Assembly (NCBI GenBank): GCA_003134965.1
Contig: PLDA01000002.1
Coordinates: 1,798,001 to 1,862,000 of the forward strand
Source: Vulcanimicrobium winogradskyi
Lineage (GTDB): Bacteria > Vulcanimicrobiota > Vulcanimicrobiia > Vulcanimicrobiales > Vulcanimicrobiaceae
DNA: 64,000 nucleotides
Direction: 5' to 3'
A program made the position numbers and the translations under genes. The notes below the pieces were generated by a model. That model was not told the origin of the DNA. It saw only the letters and a program-made list of their open reading frames with translations, and ran no database searches. Below are positions 52,543-60,412 of this stretch, piece after piece. The stretch's first letter is position 1. The number at the start of each line of letters is the position of its first letter.

Positions 52543-53157
52543 ATGGCCGAACGGGCCACGACGGAGAGGCAGCAGCGGATCCTCGAGGTGATCCGCGAGT
52601 TCAGCTCCGAACACGGGTACCCGCCTTCGGTGCGGGAGATCGGCGAGCGCGTCGGCCTCTCGTCGTCGTCGACGGTGCAGTCGCACTTGAAAACGCTCGA
52701 GCGCCGCGGTCTGCTCAGACGCGATCCCACCAAGCCGCGCGCGCTGGTGGCGAGCCGCCCCGCCGACGAGCCGGAGAAGGTCGCGTCGGCGACGCTGCCG
52801 CTGCTCGGCCGCGTCGCGGCCGGCGTGCCGATCACCGCGACGGAGAACCTCGAGGAGCAGTTCGTGCTGCCGGCCTCGTGGGTGCCGCGCAGCGGCGGCT
52901 TCATGCTGCGCGTCAAAGGCGACTCGATGATCGACGCGGCGATCCTGGACGGCGACCTCATCGTCGTCGAGCCGCGCCCGAATGCGAACAACGGCGAGAT
53001 CGTGGTCGCCATGATCGACGGCGAGGCGACGGTCAAACGGTTCTACCGTGAGAGCGGCCGGGTGCGGCTCCAGCCGGAGAACGCCACCATGGCGCCAATC
53101 TACGCCGACGATGTCACCATCGTCGGCCGGGTCGAAGCCGTCATCCGCAAGCTCTAG
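52543..53157 (+). CDS. lexA: SOS repressor LexA
   Basis: A 204-residue LexA that represses DNA-damage genes and cleaves itself when stimulated by RecA. The winged helix is residues about 1-65 (SVREIGERVGLSSSSTVQSHL). The self-cleavage site is Ala93-Gly94 (RVAAGVPI). The catalytic pair is Ser128 (GDSMID) and Lys165 (ATVKRFY). AGGAGGG precedes the ATG at 52543. Two operators lie upstream, the nearer overlapping its promoter. Residue spacing is normal, so it should be functional. Confidence 0.95.
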   Translation: MAERATTERQQRILEVIREFSSEHGYPPSVREIGERVGLSSSSTVQSHLKTLERRGLLRRDPTKPRALVASRPADEPEKVASATLPLLGRVAAGVPITATENLEEQFVLPASWVPRSGGFMLRVKGDSMIDAAILDGDLIVVEPRPNANNGEIVVAMIDGEATVKRFYRESGRVRLQPENATMAPIYADDVTIVGRVEAVIRKL

Positions 53158-54427
53158 CGCAGCGGCGCTCGAGGCGCCGGCCGGTGAGGGGATCGTCGCG
53201 CGGCTCGAACGCGCGGCTGCTCCGCTGGCGCACCGCATCGCGGAGGCACCCGCCGTCCGCGCGCTGCAGGAGTCGCTGCCGATCGCGTTCGGCGCGGCAC
53301 TGGCCGCGCTCGTCGCGCGGCTGGCGGTCTTGCTGAACGGCCGGCCGTTCCCGGGGTGGTCGGCGCTCAGGGCGCTGGTCGCGTTCCTGCCGAGCGCGTT
53401 CGCGCTCGCCTCGGTGCTGATGCTCGTCGTGCTCTCGCTGCGGCTGGCGCTGCGACTGAGATATCCCGCGCTGCCGCTGCTCGCCGCGGCAGCGGTCGCC
53501 TTCGCGCTCGCGCTGCCGCACGATGCGCTGACGGCGCTCGAGCGCTTTGCCCGGACGCGCGCGATCGACGATCTCGCGCCCTTCGCGCGCACGCTCGGCG
53601 TGAGCGGGATCTTCACCGCCATCGTGATCGCGCTGGGCGCGGCCGGAGCGATCGCCCTCGGCCGGCGCCGGTTCGGCGCCGTGGCCGGAACGGCAGCGGG
53701 CGCGTGCGCGTTCGTCGCGGCGGCGTACGCGCTCTTCGCGCTCGGCCTCTCGCCCGCGAGCGGGCTCGCGAGCGCGCTCGAGCCCTTGGCGACGCTCGGC
53801 GACAGCTTCGTCGCGCTCGTGCTGATCACGGCGATCGAGTCGATGCTGTGGCTGGTCGGGATCCACGGGCCGGCGCTGCTGGCCGCGATCGTGTTCCCGG
53901 TGTACTTGCAGCTTCAAGTCCAGAACAGCGACGCGTTCGCGCACCATCAGCCGATCCCGCACGTCGTCGTCGTGTCGACGTTCCTGTTCGTTTTCCCGGG
54001 CGGCGCCGGCGCGACGCTTCCGCTCGTCGTGCTGCTCCTGCGCAGCCGCGTGCGCCGCCTGCGCGCGTTCGGGTTCGCCACGCTCGCGCCGGCGCTGTTC
54101 AACATCAACGAGCCGGTGATCTTCGGCCTGCCGATCGCGTACAACCCGGTGCTCGCCGTGCCGTTCGTGCTCGCTCCGGTCGTCCTCTCGTGCACGACGT
54201 TTACGGCGTTCGCGCTGGGCTGGGTCGGCCGGCCGCTGTTCTACACGCCTTCGACGATCCCCGCGCTCATCAACGCGTTCATCGCTACGCTCGACTGGCG
54301 CGCGTGCGTGCTCGTCGCGCTGAACCTCGCGATCGCGGGTGCCGTCTGGCTGCCGTTCGTGCGCGTCTACGAGCGGGCCGAAACCGCGCGCGCCGCGCGT
54401 GCGCAGCCGGCGGCGGGCGCCGCGTGA
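53111..54427 (+). CDS. PTS EIIC component, lactose/cellobiose type
   Basis: A 438-residue membrane protein with about ten hydrophobic helices. It carries the EIIC signature NINEPVIFGLPIAYNPVLAV near residue 335 and an inner IHGPALLAAIVFPVY segment, both typical of cellobiose/diacetylchitobiose permeases. No EIIA, EIIB, EI or HPr gene is in the window, and the helix-1 region differs from transporters with complete systems, so its role (sensor, transporter or relic) is open. The ATG at 53111 overlaps lexA by 47 bases; an alternative in-frame start in lexA would overlap more. It shares a transcript with lexA and the next gene. Confidence 0.75.
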   Translation: MSPSSAGSKPSSASSSAAALEAPAGEGIVARLERAAAPLAHRIAEAPAVRALQESLPIAFGAALAALVARLAVLLNGRPFPGWSALRALVAFLPSAFALASVLMLVVLSLRLALRLRYPALPLLAAAAVAFALALPHDALTALERFARTRAIDDLAPFARTLGVSGIFTAIVIALGAAGAIALGRRRFGAVAGTAAGACAFVAAAYALFALGLSPASGLASALEPLATLGDSFVALVLITAIESMLWLVGIHGPALLAAIVFPVYLQLQVQNSDAFAHHQPIPHVVVVSTFLFVFPGGAGATLPLVVLLLRSRVRRLRAFGFATLAPALFNINEPVIFGLPIAYNPVLAVPFVLAPVVLSCTTFTAFALGWVGRPLFYTPSTIPALINAFIATLDWRACVLVALNLAIAGAVWLPFVRVYERAETARAARAQPAAGAA

Positions 54428-55671
54428 TCGAGCTGCTGCTGACCGGGAGCGACGTCGATCCGCGCGTGCGCACCGCCGCCGAGCGCGCCGCCGTATGGCT
54501 CGAGCGGCGCGACCCGCGCGCGACCGCGGTGCGAGCGCGCGTCCTGCGCGCGTTTCTCGACGAGGGGATCGCCGAGAGCGACCTCGCCGGGACGACCGGG
54601 TACGGCTACGACGACGCGGCGCGCGAGCGCTACGAGTCGCTGCTCGCACGCGTGCTTCGCGCCCAGCGCGTCCTGGCGCGGCTCTCGATCGTCAGCGGCA
54701 CGCACGCGATCGTGGCCGGACTCGATGCGCTGGTGCCGAGCGGTGCGATGCTGCTGGCGGCAAACGGTGCGCCGTACGACACGCTGCGGCATGCGATCGC
54801 GACCGCGCCGTACGCGCTCGTGACGCGCGGCGTGCGCTACGCCGAGGTGCCGCGCACGCCGGCCGGCGAGACGGACCTTGCTGCGCTGACCGAGACGGCC
54901 CGCCGCGAGCGTCCGGCGGTCGTCTTCGTGCAGCGCTCACGCGGCTACGCGGTCCGCCGCTCGCTCTCGATCGCTGCGATCGGAGCGATCGCGAGCGCCG
55001 TCCACGCTGCCTGCCGCGAGACGATCGTGTTCGTCGACAACTGCTACGGCGAGCTCGTCGAAGAGCGCGAGCCGCTCGAAGTTGGGGCCGACGTGATCGC
55101 GGGTTCGCTGATCAAGAACCTCGGCGGCGGCTTGGCGCCGGGGGGCGCGTACGTGGCGGGCCGTGCCGATCTGGTGGAGCGGATCGCGGCCCGTGTCTTC
55201 GCGCCGGGGATCGGCGCCGGTCTCGGGCCGACGCTCGGCTTCGGCCGCGCGCTCGTGCAAGGACTCTTCTACGGGCCGCTCGTCGTCGCGGAGGCGTTGC
55301 GCGGGCTCGACTTCGCGGCCGCCCTGTTCGCCGAGCTGGGGTTCGGCGTCGACCCCGAGCCCGGCGCCGAGCGCACCGACATCGTGCAGGCGATCCGGCT
55401 CGGCTCGCCGGAACGGCTGATCGCGTTCGCGCGCGGGCTGCAGCTCGCACTTCCGGTCAACGCCCGCTTCGCGCCGGAGCCCGGGCCGGTTCCCGGCTAT
55501 GTCGACCCCGTCATCATGTCGAGCGGTTCGTTCGTCAGCGGGGCGACGATCGAGCTGTCGTGCGACGCGCCGCTGCGCGCGCCGTTCGAGGTCTACCTGC
55601 AAGGCGGCGTCACCGCGGAGCACTCCGCGCTCGGGGCTATGCTGGCGGCGACCGCGGTGCTGCGGGCCTGA
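54424..55671 (+). CDS. YnbB-family PLP enzyme (methionine gamma-lyase-related)
   Basis: A 415-residue PLP-dependent protein of the family called aluminium-resistance protein in Bacillus, related to methionine gamma-lyase. The start region has GTTGYGYDDAARERYE, then RLSIVSGTHAI. The PLP lysine is in GSLIKNLGGGLAPGGAYVAG near residue 222. The end (MSSGSFVSGATIELSCDAPLR, PFEVYLQGG) is diagnostic of the family. The GTG overlaps the EIIC stop. The true reaction is not established for the family; a carbon-sulfur lyase activity is plausible. It is close to lexA as in Bacillus, though not in the same order. Confidence 0.8.
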   Translation: MIELLLTGSDVDPRVRTAAERAAVWLERRDPRATAVRARVLRAFLDEGIAESDLAGTTGYGYDDAARERYESLLARVLRAQRVLARLSIVSGTHAIVAGLDALVPSGAMLLAANGAPYDTLRHAIATAPYALVTRGVRYAEVPRTPAGETDLAALTETARRERPAVVFVQRSRGYAVRRSLSIAAIGAIASAVHAACRETIVFVDNCYGELVEEREPLEVGADVIAGSLIKNLGGGLAPGGAYVAGRADLVERIAARVFAPGIGAGLGPTLGFGRALVQGLFYGPLVVAEALRGLDFAAALFAELGFGVDPEPGAERTDIVQAIRLGSPERLIAFARGLQLALPVNARFAPEPGPVPGYVDPVIMSSGSFVSGATIELSCDAPLRAPFEVYLQGGVTAEHSALGAMLAATAVLRA

Positions 55672-55696
55672 GCCGGTCCGGGAACAGCCGGCTGGG

Positions 55697-55924
55697 CTAC
55701 TCGGCCTCCGCGTCGGCCTCCGCGTCGGCCGCGTCTTCGCCCATGAAGCCGTAGAAGTAGTAGATTGAGCCGTCGTCGGTCTCGATCGAGATGCGCGTCT
55801 CCTCGAGCTGCGCCGAGACGATGCGGCGTCCGACCATGCCGCCGAGCAGTTCCTGGGCCTGCATGAACTCCGCGGCGCGCAGCGATTCGGAGTCGATCTC
55901 GAGGAGTGGGTGGTCGTCTTTCAC
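55697..55924 (-). CDS. Small acidic protein of unknown function
   Basis: A 75-residue protein. A central block GGMVGRRIVSAQLEETRISIETDDGSIYYFYG forms strands. The tail is a repeat of Ala, Asp and Glu (DAADAEADAEAE), made by a 12-base DNA repeat. I chose the GTG at 55924, with GGAAG about 10 bases upstream; a longer frame exists but overlaps the FHA region. It is divergent from the FHA gene with 60 bases between. Function unknown. Confidence 0.45.
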   Translation of the reverse strand: MKDDHPLLEIDSESLRAAEFMQAQELLGGMVGRRIVSAQLEETRISIETDDGSIYYFYGFMGEDAADAEADAEAE

Positions 55925-55984
55925 GCGGTACGTGCTTCCTGTGGAGAGGACCGGCCGTCCGGGCCGCGCGAAGGCGGTCCGGTC

Positions 55985-56281
55985 ATGTATGTCCTCGAGG
56001 TGATGAGTGGCCCGCTCGACGGTAAGACGTGGGCGTTCGAGCAGGAGATCACCATCGGCCGTGACGATGCGGTGGCAACCGCGTGCATCACGATCGACCG
56101 CTATATTTCCCGAAAACACGCGCGACTCTTCCAGGAAGAGGATGGTCGGTTACAGTTGGCCGATCTCGCGAGCCGCAACGGCACGCGGGTCGGCGGGCGG
56201 ACGCTCGGCGAGCCCGAGCCGATCGGCTTCGGCGAGCCGTTCGTCATCGGCCGCACGACCCTCCGCGTGGTCCAGCCGTAA
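55985..56281 (+). CDS. FHA-domain protein
   Basis: A 98-residue protein that is almost wholly an FHA domain, which binds phosphothreonine peptides. The motifs are TIGRDD near residue 24, SRKHARLF near 44 and ASRNGTRVGG near 66, all in standard order. It lacks any partner domain, so it acts as a stand-alone adaptor. The ATG at 55985 was chosen over an upstream ATG at 55910 because the FHA fold begins there. It precedes panC by four bases, so it may be made with the CoA synthesis enzymes. Confidence 0.85.
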   Translation: MYVLEVMSGPLDGKTWAFEQEITIGRDDAVATACITIDRYISRKHARLFQEEDGRLQLADLASRNGTRVGGRTLGEPEPIGFGEPFVIGRTTLRVVQP

Positions 56282-56285
56282 GCAG

Positions 56286-57122
56286 ATGGAAATCGTCAGG
56301 ACTCCGGCGGAGGTCCGCGCGGCGCTCGTCGCGGCCGAACGCCCGCTCGGGCTGGTTCCTACGATGGGTGCGCTCCACGCCGGGCACCTCGCCCTGGTCC
56401 GGCGCGCGCGCGAGGAGTGCCGCTCGGTGGCCGTGTCGGTCTTCGTGAACCCCCTGCAGTTCGGTCCGAACGAGGACTACGACCGCTACCCGCGCGCCTT
56501 CGAAGGCGACGTCGCGGCGCTGCGCGAGGCCGGCGTCGATCTCGTCTACGCGCCCGACGCCGCGACGATGTACCCGCCGGGCTTTGGGACCACCGTCGAT
56601 CCCGGGCCGGTCGGCGCCGTCTACGAGGGCGCGCTGCGCCTCGGGCACTTCCGCGGCGTCGCGACGGTCTGCACGAAGCTGTTCGCGACGGTCGGCCCCG
56701 ACCGCGCGTACTTCGGCGCCAAGGATGCCCAGCAGGTCGCGGTGCTGCGCCGGGTGGTGGCCGATCTGGATCTTCCGGTCGAGCTCGTCGTCTGCCCGAC
56801 GGTGCGGGAGCCGGACGGGCTCGCCCTCTCGAGCCGCAACGCATACCTCGATCGCGAGCAGCGCGCCTCGGCCCCCTCGCTTCACCGCGCGCTCGAGGCG
56901 ATCGCTGCCGCCGCTCGCGCCGGCGAGGTCGATCGCGACCGCGCCATCGCCCGTGGCCGCGCGGAGCTGTCCGCGCCGCTGCGCGAAGCGTACCTCGACG
57001 TCGTCGATCCCGCGACGTTCGTTACCGTGGCGCAGGTGCGACCGCCGGCGCTCGCGATCGCGAGCGCGTGGGCCGGCACGACGCGCTTGATCGACAACGA
57101 ACCGATCGAGGCCCAGCCGTGA
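56286..57122 (+). CDS. panC: Pantothenate synthetase
   Basis: A 278-residue enzyme joining pantoate and beta-alanine with ATP. The nucleotidyl-transferase motif is PTMGALHAGH (residues about 26-35), GAKDAQQVAVLRRVV lies near 150, and ALSSRNAYLDREQR near 182 is the KMSKS-like region. Length and motifs are standard. The ATG follows the FHA gene by four bases and the stop overlaps coaBC (GTGA). This is the first CoA-pathway gene of the operon. Confidence 0.95.
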   Translation: MEIVRTPAEVRAALVAAERPLGLVPTMGALHAGHLALVRRAREECRSVAVSVFVNPLQFGPNEDYDRYPRAFEGDVAALREAGVDLVYAPDAATMYPPGFGTTVDPGPVGAVYEGALRLGHFRGVATVCTKLFATVGPDRAYFGAKDAQQVAVLRRVVADLDLPVELVVCPTVREPDGLALSSRNAYLDREQRASAPSLHRALEAIAAAARAGEVDRDRAIARGRAELSAPLREAYLDVVDPATFVTVAQVRPPALAIASAWAGTTRLIDNEPIEAQP

Positions 57123-58309
57123 ACGGGCGCCGCGTGCTGCTCGGCGTCACCGGCGGGATCGCAGCGTACAAAGCGGCTGCGCTCGCGAGCCGGCTCGTGC
57201 AAGCCGGTGCGATCCTCGACGTCGTGCTGACCGCCGATGCGCTGCGCTTCGTCGGCGCCGCCACGTTCGCCGCGCTCGCGCGAAGGCCGGTCCACACCTC
57301 GCTGTGGGAACGCGTCGAGGAGATTCCGCACATCACGCTGGCGCGGGAAGCCGAGGTCGTCGCGATCGTACCCGCGACCGCGAACACGATCGCAAAGCTA
57401 GCGCTCGGAATCGCCGACGATCTGCTCACCAACGTCGTGCTCGCGACCCGCGCGCCGCTGGTCGTCGCGCCCGCGATGAACACGGCGATGCTGGAACACG
57501 ATGCGACGCGCGCGCACATCGCGACCTTGCGCGCCCGCGGTGCAGAGATCGTCGAGCCCGAGATCGGTTTTCTCGCCGAGCGCGAGCACGGCGCCGGCCG
57601 GCTCGCCGGCGAGGACGCGCTCGTCGCAGCGATCGAGCACGCGCTGCTCCGCACGAACGAGCTCGCCGGTGAACGCGTGCTGATCACCGCCGGACCGACG
57701 CGGGAACCGATCGATCCGGTGCGCTTCCTCTCCAACGCGTCGAGCGGGACGCAGGGGATCGAGTTGGCGCGCGAGGCGCTGGCGCGCGGCGCCGAGGTCG
57801 ACCTCGTGCTCGGACCGACGTCGCTCGAACCGCCGGCCGGCGCGCGCACGGCGCGCGTCACCACCGCACGCGAGATGGACGACGCGGTGCGCGAGCGCGC
57901 GGCGAACGCGACGATCGCGATCGCCACGGCGGCGGTCGCCGACTGGCGTCCCGCGACGACGCACGCGCACAAGGTGAAGAAGACCGACGAACCGCAGTCG
58001 CTCGCGCTCGAACGCAATCCCGATATCCTGGCCAACCTCGGCGCGCAGAAGAACGGTCTGTTCCTGGTCGGCTTCGCGGCCGAGACGGAGGCGCTCGAGA
58101 CGAGCGCACGCGAGAAGCTGGTGCGGAAGCAGCTCGATGCGATCGCGGTGAACGACGTCGGCGGCGAACGCGGCTTCGGAGCCGGGCCGAACGCGCTCGT
58201 CCTGCTGTGGGGCGTGCACGGACGCAAGGATCTCGGCGCCGGGTCGAAGCGCGAGCTCGCCGTGCGCCTGTGGGACGCGATCGTCGAACTGAAGGCGGAG
58301 CGCCGTTAG
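57119..58309 (+). CDS. coaBC: CoaBC, phosphopantothenoylcysteine synthetase/decarboxylase
   Basis: A 396-residue bifunctional enzyme that joins cysteine to phosphopantothenate and decarboxylates the product. The flavin domain has GVTGGIAAYK (residues 9-18), His71 (IPHITL) and PAMNTAML near 119, which match. The segment where the E. coli enzyme has its active-site cysteine (ACGDIGPGRM) reads AEREHGAGRL, so that cysteine is replaced by Glu154. The synthetase half has ITAGPTREPIDPVRFLSN near 195 and AVADWRPA. The GTG overlaps panC. coaX follows after one base. Confidence 0.9.
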   Translation: MNGRRVLLGVTGGIAAYKAAALASRLVQAGAILDVVLTADALRFVGAATFAALARRPVHTSLWERVEEIPHITLAREAEVVAIVPATANTIAKLALGIADDLLTNVVLATRAPLVVAPAMNTAMLEHDATRAHIATLRARGAEIVEPEIGFLAEREHGAGRLAGEDALVAAIEHALLRTNELAGERVLITAGPTREPIDPVRFLSNASSGTQGIELAREALARGAEVDLVLGPTSLEPPAGARTARVTTAREMDDAVRERAANATIAIATAAVADWRPATTHAHKVKKTDEPQSLALERNPDILANLGAQKNGLFLVGFAAETEALETSAREKLVRKQLDAIAVNDVGGERGFGAGPNALVLLWGVHGRKDLGAGSKRELAVRLWDAIVELKAERR

Positions 58310-58310
58310 C

Positions 58311-59108
58311 ATGCTTCTCTGCATCGACGTGGGCAATACGGAGACGAAGCTCGGCGCGTTCGACGCGTCCGGCGCGATGGTCGGGACGTGGCGCGTCACC
58401 ACCGCGCGGCGGCGCACCGCGGACGAGTTCGGCGTGCTGTTCGCGGCGTTCTTCTCGGCGGCGAGCGTTCCGATCCGCGACGTCGAGGCGATCGTCGTCT
58501 CGTCGGTCGTCCCCGTCGTCGACCGTCCGCTCGGCGAAGGATGCCAGAAATATTTCGGCGTGCAGCCGACGTTCTTCACCGCCGCCAACCAGCGTTCGAT
58601 CGTCGTGCGCACCGATCGGCCGACCGAGGTCGGCAGCGATCTCGTCGCCGGCGCGATCGGGGCGGTCGCGTTCGTCGGCGCACCGTCGATCGTGATCAAC
58701 TACGGCACCGCGACGACCTTCGGCGCGATCGGCGCCGACGGTGCCTACCTCGGCGTCGCGATCGCCACCGGGCTGCAGGTCTCGCTGGACGCGCTCGTCG
58801 GGCGCACCGCGAAGTTGCCGCAAGTCGCGCTCGTCGCGCCGGGAAGCCCGATCGGGCGCGATACGGTCAGCGCGATCCAGGCCGGGCTCGTCTACGGCGC
58901 GGTCGGGCAGACCGAAGAGCTGGTGCGCCGGATGCGCACGATCCTCGGCGACGGTGCGCGCGTCATCGCGTCCGGCGGCATGGCGCCGGTCGTCGCCGCT
59001 GAGACGTCCGCGATCGAGCTGGTCGAACCGCACCTGGTCCTCCACGGGCTGCGCTTCGACCACCTGCGCGCGTCGAGCCGGCACGACATGCACGAGCGCC
59101 GCAGGTAG
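58311..59108 (+). CDS. coaX: Type III pantothenate kinase
   Basis: A 265-residue kinase of the CoaX type, which phosphorylates pantothenate and is not inhibited by CoA. The phosphate loop CIDVGNTETKLG is at residues 3-14, EVGSDLVAGAIGAV near 105 and NYGTATTFGAI near 128; all three are hallmark motifs. The ATG lies one base after the coaBC stop. The operon FHA-panC-coaBC-coaX thus holds three CoA pathway enzymes. Confidence 0.95.
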   Translation: MLLCIDVGNTETKLGAFDASGAMVGTWRVTTARRRTADEFGVLFAAFFSAASVPIRDVEAIVVSSVVPVVDRPLGEGCQKYFGVQPTFFTAANQRSIVVRTDRPTEVGSDLVAGAIGAVAFVGAPSIVINYGTATTFGAIGADGAYLGVAIATGLQVSLDALVGRTAKLPQVALVAPGSPIGRDTVSAIQAGLVYGAVGQTEELVRRMRTILGDGARVIASGGMAPVVAAETSAIELVEPHLVLHGLRFDHLRASSRHDMHERRR

Positions 59109-59379
59109 GGCCAAGCGGCGCTCGCGGGGGCGGAAGCGTTACCGCCTGCCCCGGTCCATCGTACGCCCGTTCGGAGCCGCCGTCGACATGCTGCGGCGCA
59201 CGAGAACCCGCGCGGGACCCAAGACAGGCTGAGAGCCCCGGCTCAACGGCTCGAGGCTCTCTTGGGTGGGTGTTGCACGACCGGCGCACATGTGCCGGTG
59301 CTGTGGTGCTACCCGCCCGGGCGTGAAAATTACGTACCGGCCGGTGGTCTGGCGGCTCGGCAGGTCAGCGGCGGCGGCG
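59109..59379. other. Intergenic region with a long stem-loop
   Basis: No gene is supported. The segment 59218-59266 folds as CCCAAGA...GAGAGCC paired with GGCTCTC...TTGGG around a GC-rich loop, with one bulge. A GGCACATGTGCC-like palindrome lies near 59284-59296. There is no T-run, so it may be a bidirectional terminator without a U-tract or a structured RNA. Confidence 0.4.
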
Positions 59380-60327
59380 TCAGATCGTGCGCCCGAAGAA
59401 CGCCAGCGTGTGGATCCACGTGTCGGCCGCGGCGTGCTCGTTCGCGGCCGTGCTGCCGCCGAGCCGGAAGCTCATCTTGCCGGCGGGGATCACCTCCGGC
59501 GACGGCCTCCCGCCCAGCGAGAGCGCGTGTCCGGCGCCCGGTTCGACGATCACCTCGTCGGCGGCGGCGGCCCGGATGCCGCGGCGGCGCGCGGCGATCG
59601 TCTTGCAGGCGCCGGCGCTGTCCCACTGGCGGTCGTCGTCGCCTGCGATGCACAGGATCGGTGCGGTGATGCGCTCGACCGGGATCGCCGCGCTCGCCAC
59701 CGTCGCCGGCGACGCCGTCGCGAGCGAAGCGTCGTAGAGCTCGCGAAATGCGAAGGTTCCCCCGCTCTGAAACGCGCGCCCGAGTGCGGCTTTCGCGCGC
59801 TGGTCCGGCGGGATGAACGGCAGCGGCCCGTTGTTCGCCGTCCACGACGAGCGGTCGGCCTCGCCGTCGAAGGCCGGCGCGAACCAGACGTACGCGCTGG
59901 GCGAGATCACCCCGACCGAGGTGATCCGCGGGTCGCGGCCCGCGGCGAGCAGGGCGAGCTCGGAACCCTTCGAGATCCCGAGGATCCCGATGTGCGCAAG
60001 ATCGACCTCCGGCCGGGCGCGCAACCAGTCGATTGCGCGCGAGACGGTCTCGACCGGAATCTTGTCCGCGGACGGCGGCAGGGGCGCCGCACCGAAATAG
60101 GCGACCCCAAAGACCGCGTAGCCTTGCAGCGCTAGGCTGTACGCCTCGTCGGGAATACCGCCCTCGAAGCCGCCGAGCACGATGAGCGCCGGGTGTCGTC
60201 CGCCGTCGGAGGGCGCGGCGAAGTTCCCGACGAGCGCGTTCTCGTGAACCGGTTCGTCGACGAACCGGCGCCCGGGCGGCGGTGAGGCGGCTGCGAGCAG
60301 AGCCGCAAGGGCGAGCGCGGCGACCAT
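59380..60327 (-). CDS. Secreted alpha/beta-hydrolase, BAAT-C/dienelactone type
   Basis: A 315-residue hydrolase with a signal peptide (VAALALAALLAAAS). The nucleophile is the serine of GISKGSE near residue 119, the acid is in CIAGDDDRQW near 225 and the histidine in EPGAGHALSL near 263, a complete triad in the order of the acyl-CoA thioesterase/BAAT C-terminal family. The oxyanion strand PALIVLGGFEGG lies near 46. It is divergent from dusB. The natural substrate is unknown; an ester or thioester outside the cytoplasm is likely. Confidence 0.82.
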   Translation of the reverse strand: MVAALALAALLAAASPPPGRRFVDEPVHENALVGNFAAPSDGGRHPALIVLGGFEGGIPDEAYSLALQGYAVFGVAYFGAAPLPPSADKIPVETVSRAIDWLRARPEVDLAHIGILGISKGSELALLAAGRDPRITSVGVISPSAYVWFAPAFDGEADRSSWTANNGPLPFIPPDQRAKAALGRAFQSGGTFAFRELYDASLATASPATVASAAIPVERITAPILCIAGDDDRQWDSAGACKTIAARRRGIRAAAADEVIVEPGAGHALSLGGRPSPEVIPAGKMSFRLGGSTAANEHAAADTWIHTLAFFGRTI

Positions 60328-60412
60328 CGTCGCAGTGCTCCGGAGAGCGGCCGCCGGTTACCTGCCCCGGCCGGTGGGCGTTGCCGCCCCGGGCGTGGTA
60401 CACTCGGTGGTC

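Noticed and set aside
52402..53829. A 475-residue open frame on the minus strand across lexA and the EIIC gene.
   Set aside because: It is Ser/Ala/Arg-rich with no motif, and lies antisense to lexA, whose catalytic residues are clear. High GC keeps antisense frames open.
59266..59400. A small Cys-containing frame (HMCRCCGATRPG) between coaX and the hydrolase.
   Set aside because: No ribosome site, no conserved pattern and it runs on antisense to the hydrolase.
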